A stretch of 64,000 nt of DNA from Methylibium rhizosphaerae (GTDB taxonomy: Bacteria; Pseudomonadota; Gammaproteobacteria; Burkholderiales; Burkholderiaceae_C), in NCBI RefSeq assembly GCF_006386545.1, contig NZ_SWAR01000010.1, forward strand, positions 94,026 through 158,025. The letters run 5' to 3'. Below, in pieces: positions 59,857 through 64,000 of this stretch (positions are counted from its first letter, which is position 1; every line of letters starts with the position of its first letter). A model generated the notes under the pieces. The model was not told the origin of the DNA, made no database searches, and was given only the letters and a program-made list of their open reading frames with translations. Both the position numbers and the translations under genes were made by a program.

Positions 59857-59932
59857 GGGTTGTTAGCTCAGTCGGTAGAGCAGCGGACTTTTAATCCGTT
59901 GGTCGCAGGTTCGAATCCTGCACAACCCACCA
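59857..59932 (+). tRNA. tRNA-Lys (anticodon TTT)
   Basis: Complete 76-nt cloverleaf with encoded CCA. Acceptor GGGTTGT/ACAACCC, D-arm with AGCTCAGTCGGTAGAGC, anticodon loop CTTTTAA between GCGGA... and ...TCCGT, T-arm GCAGGTTCGAATCCTGC. Discriminator A. Confidence 0.97.
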
Positions 59933-59952
59933 GGCGAACGACGAAAAGCGTG

Positions 59953-60028
59953 GGGCTCTTAGCTCAGTTGGTAGAGCAGCGGACTCTTAATCCGTAGGTC
60001 GAGTGTTCGAGTCACTCAGGGCCCACCA
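59953..60028 (+). tRNA. tRNA-Lys (anticodon CTT)
   Basis: 76 nt with encoded CCA. Acceptor GGGCTCT/AGGGCCC (one U-G pair), D-arm nearly identical to the upstream tRNA, anticodon loop CTCTTAA, T-arm GAGTGTTCGAGTCACTC. Discriminator A. A gap of 20 nt separates it from the TTT gene. Probable target gene of the adjacent integrase. Confidence 0.96.
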
Positions 60029-60035
60029 AGTACAC

Positions 60036-60078
60036 AGGCATGTTGGCGATAGTGGTTGCCAACATGCCTTTCTTTTTT
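60036..60078 (+). terminator. Terminator of the tRNA-Lys operon
   Basis: 12-bp stem (AGGCATGTTGGC / GCCAACATGCCT) with a 10-nt loop, followed by TTCTTTTTT. It begins 8 nt after the second tRNA. Confidence 0.85.
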
Positions 60079-60097
60079 GCGGAACACTTCCGCAAAA
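60075..60097 (-). terminator. Terminator of the integrase gene
   Basis: Perfect 10-bp inverted repeat (TTTTGCGGAA / TTCCGCAAAA) with a 3-nt loop, directly after the integrase stop codon. Read on the minus strand the stem ends in a T-run. It shares the T-run with the tRNA terminator. Confidence 0.75.
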
Positions 60098-61210
60098 TCA
60101 CCGCAGCGGCTTGACCTTGCGGCCCGCCTTGTGGCGGATGTACTCGGCAGTCATCGACTCGGTGGTGTGGCCCAGCAGCGCCTGTGCGCCTCTCGTACCC
60201 GAGACGTCATCGGTCTCGGTGGCGGCCTTGGCCCGCAGGTCGCGAAACTGGAAAGCCGTCTTGTCGATACCGGCCGCATCGCGTGCACTGTCGAAGCGCT
60301 TGCGCAACATGGCCGCGGTCAGGCGCTCACCCTTCTCATTCACCAGCAGCTGCAGGGCGCGAACCTTCGACTCCGGGGTCCGGGCCGCCTTGTAGGCGGC
60401 GAGCTCAGCGAGCAGCACCTTGAGCTCGCCCTCGATGACGATGCGCAGCTTGGCCTTCGTCTTACCCTGCTTGACGCGCAGGATGCCGTCGGCGACGTCG
60501 GTCTCACTCATGCGCAGCACGTCGCCTGGCCGTTGTCCGGTGAGATGCGCGAGCCGGAGTGCAAGCTGGAGAGGGCGTCCCGCATGCTCCATCACGCGTT
60601 CCAGCAGTTCGTCGTCGACATAGGCATCGCGGCCTTCCTCCCGAAAGCCCTTGATGCCCTGGCACGGGTTGGGTGCCTTGGTGAAGCCGTGTTCACGGGC
60701 GTAGTTCCATACATGCGAGAAGAGCGCCTTCTCGCGGTTCGCACGGACCTGTCCGTACTTGGCTGGGATCGGTATTGCGGGCCTGCCGTCCTTGCGCCGC
60801 TCGGCATTGCGCGCCTCGGCGGCCTTTCTCGCTTCCCTGGCACGCCAGTCCAGGTACTTGCGGATGTGCACCGGCTCGATCGCATCGAGCGGTGCGGGCG
60901 GGTCGTTGAAGAACCTGAGCAGCCAGACCTTCTCCGCCTCGTTGTCCTTCTGTGTGCGCGGCGCCTTTGTCGGGATCACGTTCTTCCAGTAGTGCTCCAG
61001 CACTTCGGCAAACGTGCCCGCAGCGACTGCGGGTGGCTTCACGCAAGTCAGCTCCGCCCACTTCTGCACAGCGCGCGCGTAGTCGGACCCGAGTGGAATC
61101 TCCTTGCGCGGCTTGCCCCCGGAGTCGAGGTAGTAGTGGACGAGCCTGCCGCGCGGACGTGCCCGCATGCCTCGAGGCAGGTTCGTCCATCGCGTCGGCT
61201 TCCTGCCCAT
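60098..61210 (-). CDS. Tyrosine-type site-specific integrase
   Basis: 370 residues from ATG 61210 (GGAGG 5 nt upstream). N-terminal DNA-binding part with MGRKPTRWTNLPRGMRARPR, a SAM-like core-binding domain around 65-180, and the catalytic domain with Arg227 (LTGQRPGDVLRM), Lys about 250, the box-II RDLRAK (Arg326), His348 (LLGHTT) and the nucleophile Tyr357 (TAEYIR). Lies 69 nt from the tRNA-Lys(CTT) and points toward it, the usual layout of an element integrated at a tRNA 3' end. Coupled with the DUF4224 gene upstream (TGATG). Confidence 0.93.
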   Translation of the reverse strand: MGRKPTRWTNLPRGMRARPRGRLVHYYLDSGGKPRKEIPLGSDYARAVQKWAELTCVKPPAVAAGTFAEVLEHYWKNVIPTKAPRTQKDNEAEKVWLLRFFNDPPAPLDAIEPVHIRKYLDWRAREARKAAEARNAERRKDGRPAIPIPAKYGQVRANREKALFSHVWNYAREHGFTKAPNPCQGIKGFREEGRDAYVDDELLERVMEHAGRPLQLALRLAHLTGQRPGDVLRMSETDVADGILRVKQGKTKAKLRIVIEGELKVLLAELAAYKAARTPESKVRALQLLVNEKGERLTAAMLRKRFDSARDAAGIDKTAFQFRDLRAKAATETDDVSGTRGAQALLGHTTESMTAEYIRHKAGRKVKPLR

Positions 61211-61419
61211 CACGCCTCCAATGCCCTGGGCTGCCAACCCTCGGGCGCCCGGACGTCCTTCCCTTGCAAGGCAGACCACAGGACCACCGCGTGGCCGGTC
61301 GCGTTGATGCGAAAGGGTATGCCGGCCGAGCGCAGCCACTCGATCTGGCGCGACTTCTGGCATCGTCCGGTCAGGCGCTTCAGATCAGCGTCATCCAGGA
61401 ATGGGCTGGAGTCGCTCAT
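61210..61419 (-). CDS. DUF4224 protein of the integrated element
   Basis: 69 residues. DUF4224 signature: SPFLDDADLKRLTGRCQKSR, QIEWLRSAGIPFRINATGH and a closing RAPEGWQPRALEA. Such small proteins are found directly upstream of tyrosine integrases in phages and ICEs and may act as directionality factor, which is unproven. The stop shares one base with the integrase start. Confidence 0.85.
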   Translation of the reverse strand: MSDSSPFLDDADLKRLTGRCQKSRQIEWLRSAGIPFRINATGHAVVLWSALQGKDVRAPEGWQPRALEA

Positions 61420-61874
61420 GATGCTGACTCCTGCAGCGCGGCATCCCCTAGTGCGGGATGGTGCAAGACGAGGAACGAGACCCGGTGGGTCCCCACTCGC
61501 GGAATGGGAGCGGCAGAGGGGAACATCGGCAAGGCTTCCGGCACGGCGGCTCGCCAGCGGCGCGGGCGAACGCCAGGCGTCCTCGTGCAACTCGCACAGG
61601 GACGCTTGTTCAGGGAACTCCGGTCTGATGGCGCCCGGCGAATCGGCAATTCGCCGCGATGGCGAGCCATGCTCAAGAGGGGTCGACGGCAAAGGGCCGA
61701 AAGAACCGATTCTCACATCGCGACGGTTTCTTCGCGTTGGCACATGCTGTCCTCTGGCCGTTGCCCTCGTCAACGTCACATCTGAGCCGAAGCGGGGGCT
61801 GGTTCCGCGTTGACCTGTGGCGCTGTTCTTCAGGATCCTCAACCAATGGGATTGATCCTGCATCGTCCCGAACC
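61420..61874. other. Gene-poor stretch between integrase and DUF1173 genes
   Basis: 455 nt with no convincing gene. A minus-strand frame of about 80 residues (61416-61676) starts with weak signals and has shadow-like composition. The plus-strand upstream extension of the DUF1173 frame reads through unlikely residues. No clear hairpin, tRNA or repeat seen. It may contain recombination or regulatory sites of the element. Confidence 0.5.
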
Positions 61875-63188
61875 TTGCGTATCACGACACCGGCTATCGT
61901 GGCAGACCTCGATCCCGAATATCTCGTAGGCAAGACCCGTTTGCGACCCGGCGACGCTTGCTGGCAGCAGGCTCTGGAGGACGCCTATGCGACGGACGAG
62001 AAGCCGCGGTGCCTTTGCCGGCGGGAAGGTGTGCCGATGTACATCGCGAAGTACCAGCACTTCGTCGTGAAGCGGCTGCCCGACACTGGACATCGCCACC
62101 ATCCGACGTGCCCGTCGTATGAACCGCCGCCAAACCAGTCCGGCCTCGGCGAGGTGCTCGGCGACGCCATCATCGAGCGCGCGCCCGATCGAGTCGAAGT
62201 ACGGCTCGACTTCCCGCTCACGCGTCGGCTCGGCCGGCCGGTTGCCCCCGGTGATCCGACGGCCGTTCGCACCGAGGTCGCCGCTCCGCGGCGCCGCCTG
62301 GGGCTGCGCGGCCTTGTGCACCTGCTGCTGCAGCGCGCCGGCTTCAACCGCTGGTACCCGCGGATGCACGGCAAGCGAAGCTGGTACGTCGTACGCAAGC
62401 ACCTGATGGCCGCGGCGCACGAGATCGAGACGAAGGGCGCGCGCCTGGCCGACATCCTTCTGATCCCCGAGCCGTTCTCACTCGAAGACGCAACGACCAT
62501 CGCGAAGCGCCGCATGCGCGCGATGGCCGTGCTGTTGTCGCCCGGTGAGGACGTGCAGTTCAAGCTGATGCTCGTGATGAGCGAGCTTAAGGAATTTGCG
62601 GCCACCGACGTCGACTACCGCATCGTGCTGCGCCACATGCCCGACTGCCCGCTCTACATAGAGCGCAACGCCGGCGAGCGTTTCAAGAAGGTGTTCGAGT
62701 GCGAGTACGAGGCCTGGGCCCACGGGCGCTCGGCCGAGCAGTCGGGGCAAACCGACCCGTGGAGGCTGAGGTTTCTCTTCTGCGGGCTGATCTACGCCAA
62801 GCGCGAGGGCGTGTACTTCGTCGACACCGCGACCCTCGTGATGCTGTCGTCGACATGGATCCCGCTCGATCACCCATACGAGCAACTGCTGATCGACGAC
62901 CTGGTACGCCAGGAACGGCGCTTCCTCAAGCCACTGCGCTTCGAGTCGAAGCAGGGGGCGACGTTTCCGAACGCAGTGCTGCTCGACACCGGCGACGCGG
63001 AAACCCCACTGGACATCGTCACGCCGTTCATGATCGACAGGGACCGCGCGCTGAAGCAACAGGCCCTCGCCAAGCGGGCAGCGGGGTGGACCTGGGACAT
63101 GCAGACGCAGCAGGAGCCGCCGCCGCTGCCGCGCGCGATCCATCAGGGCTCGCCGGCGGTTCCTGCGCACACGACGGCGGCGACATGA
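61875..63188 (+). CDS. DUF1173 protein of the integrated element
   Basis: 437 residues if the TTG at 61875 is the start; an ATG at 61659 and a GTG at 61899 are alternatives, none with a good ribosome site. DUF1173 features: CLCRREGVPMYIAKYQHFVV, HHPTCPSYEPPPNQSGLGEV and a long C-terminal part with WTWDMQTQQ near the end. The family is found on plasmids and ICEs; function unknown. The stop overlaps the next start by ATGA. Confidence 0.8.
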   Translation: MRITTPAIVADLDPEYLVGKTRLRPGDACWQQALEDAYATDEKPRCLCRREGVPMYIAKYQHFVVKRLPDTGHRHHPTCPSYEPPPNQSGLGEVLGDAIIERAPDRVEVRLDFPLTRRLGRPVAPGDPTAVRTEVAAPRRRLGLRGLVHLLLQRAGFNRWYPRMHGKRSWYVVRKHLMAAAHEIETKGARLADILLIPEPFSLEDATTIAKRRMRAMAVLLSPGEDVQFKLMLVMSELKEFAATDVDYRIVLRHMPDCPLYIERNAGERFKKVFECEYEAWAHGRSAEQSGQTDPWRLRFLFCGLIYAKREGVYFVDTATLVMLSSTWIPLDHPYEQLLIDDLVRQERRFLKPLRFESKQGATFPNAVLLDTGDAETPLDIVTPFMIDRDRALKQQALAKRAAGWTWDMQTQQEPPPLPRAIHQGSPAVPAHTTAAT

Positions 63189-64000
63189 GCGCGCGCCTGC
63201 TTGTGCTCCTCGTCTTCGTCGAGGGCTTCGCGTCGCTGGGCATCGAGGTGATCGCGCTGCGCCGGCTCGTGCCACACATGGGTAGCGCGATCACGGTCAC
63301 CGCTCCCACCATTGCCATGTTCCTGCTCGCGCTCACGCTCGGCTACTGGACCGGCGGCCGCATCAAGAGCGGCTTCGGTGCCCGCATGCAGGCCAACTTC
63401 CTCATCGCCGCCGGCCTCGCCGGGGTGGGCTTGTCGACTTCCTTCGTGCAAGTCTTGTTCGCGGCGATCCCGAACTCCGGGGCGGCGTTCATCGTCTTCA
63501 TCGCCGCCGTCGTGTGCCCGCCGGCGTGTCTGCTTGCACAGACCGTGCCGCTGATGGCCAACCTGATCGAGCGCGACCGCGCCGGCGCCGCCAGCGCAGT
63601 CGCGCTGACCGCATCGACGGCGGGCTCGGTGCTTGGGGCGCTGGTCATCTCGCTGGGCGTGATGCAGCTTGCCGGTGTGTCGGCCGCCGTCGCGCTGTGC
63701 TGCGCGGTCCTGTGCCTGGCGGCGGGCATCCATGCACTGGTCAGCGGGCGATCAATACGCGCTGCGACGGCGGCGATGGCGTCGGCTGCCCTCGTCGCCT
63801 GGAACATTGGCGGCCCCTCGCTGAACACGCTGGAATCGGCCTACGCCGACTACCGCGTTACGACGCGCAGTGTTCGCCCGCTGGGCCCGGGCTATACGGA
63901 CCCCGCGCGCGTGTTCCTGGTGAACAACCAGCAGGCCTCGCTGCTCGATGCGAGCGAGCCGCCGAAGCGTTCGCCCTACATCGAGCGCATGCAGCGGTTG
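63185..64000 (+). CDS. Spermidine synthase-like fused membrane protein (partial)
   Basis: 272 residues visible, cut by the window. Seven or so membrane helices begin at once (LLVLLVFVEGFASLGIEVIA, IAMFLLALTLGYWTGGRIKS, ACLLAQTVPLMANLIERDRA), as in the N-terminal domain of the spermidine-synthase/MFS-like fusion family. The following soluble part (SAYADYRVTTRS, ARVFLVNNQQASLLDASEPP, YIERM) is the start of the spermidine synthase-like fold. Known in some ICEs next to DUF1173. Catalytic residues lie outside the window. Confidence 0.8.
   Translation, partial: MSARLLVLLVFVEGFASLGIEVIALRRLVPHMGSAITVTAPTIAMFLLALTLGYWTGGRIKSGFGARMQANFLIAAGLAGVGLSTSFVQVLFAAIPNSGAAFIVFIAAVVCPPACLLAQTVPLMANLIERDRAGAASAVALTASTAGSVLGALVISLGVMQLAGVSAAVALCCAVLCLAAGIHALVSGRSIRAATAAMASAALVAWNIGGPSLNTLESAYADYRVTTRSVRPLGPGYTDPARVFLVNNQQASLLDASEPPKRSPYIERMQRL

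Noticed and set aside
59857..60028. Recent duplication of one tRNA-Lys gene
   Set aside because: The anticodons (TTT, CTT), acceptor stems and T-arms differ. They are two normal isoacceptors.
61659..61874. N-terminal extension of DUF1173 from ATG 61659
   Set aside because: The extra 72 residues look non-coding (Ser/Arg/Trp-rich, no similarity to the family) and lack a ribosome site.

Overview
The window looks like chromosomal DNA of a high-GC betaproteobacterium of the order Burkholderiales (Rubrivivax/Leptothrix/Methylibium-like). The basis is the very high GC, the lipoyl-domain E3 next to aceF, the K+-independent membrane pyrophosphatase, the purD-hemF-nadD-rsfS-rlmH-maf-rng run and the tolB-pal-cpoB order. 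The exact genus cannot be fixed from sequence alone. ATGA or GTGA stop/start overlaps are very common and support the operon calls.

Layout. (1) 0-7.3 kb: end of the pyruvate dehydrogenase operon (aceF, lpdA), then a four-gene PAS/REC phosphorelay cluster. (2) 7.3-15.6 kb: hppA and ppa (membrane and soluble pyrophosphatases, head to head), a gingipain-like (C25) clan-CD protein without signal peptide, and a secreted double M16 zinc protease. (3) 15.7-34.1 kb, nearly all on the minus strand: an envelope/signalling locus. From a strong promoter at 32.78 kb run a FecR-like protein, a c-type-heme sensor, a Ser/Thr kinase, TssL-OmpA, TssM, TagF and a caspase. Then come a curlin-repeat protein, a small secreted protein, a CsgG-like/DUF4384 lipoprotein, a GIN-domain protein, an OmpA protein and finally an ECF sigma/anti-sigma/caspase operon. 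A divergent FHA-domain gene flanks it. No T6SS sheath, tube, baseplate or ClpV genes are present.

(4) 34-43.5 kb: small envelope genes, a HerA-like ATPase and a housekeeping run (yebC, purD, hemF, nadD, rsfS with a histone-H1-like tail, rlmH, maf, rng). (5) 43.6-55.1 kb: surface glycan cluster with glycosyltransferases, the FdtA/FdtB/FdtC route to a dTDP-3-acetamido-3,6-dideoxyhexose and an MsbA-like ABC exporter. It contains a 5 x 90 bp tandem array next to a frameshifted glycosyltransferase; a 34-bp piece of the same unit sits 44 kb away between two signalling genes. (6) 55.1-59.8 kb: tolB-pal-cpoB without tolQRA in front, a YeeE transporter, tcdA. (7) 59.8-64 kb: two tRNA-Lys genes (TTT, CTT), then the end of an integrated element (integrase, DUF4224, DUF1173, spermidine-synthase-like membrane protein) running off the window.

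The most interesting part is region 3. Two bacterial caspases, a CsgG-like channel protein with its own curlin-like candidate substrate, a T6SS-type inner-membrane module without a tube and kinase/FHA signalling are packed together. Whether they form one system is inference.
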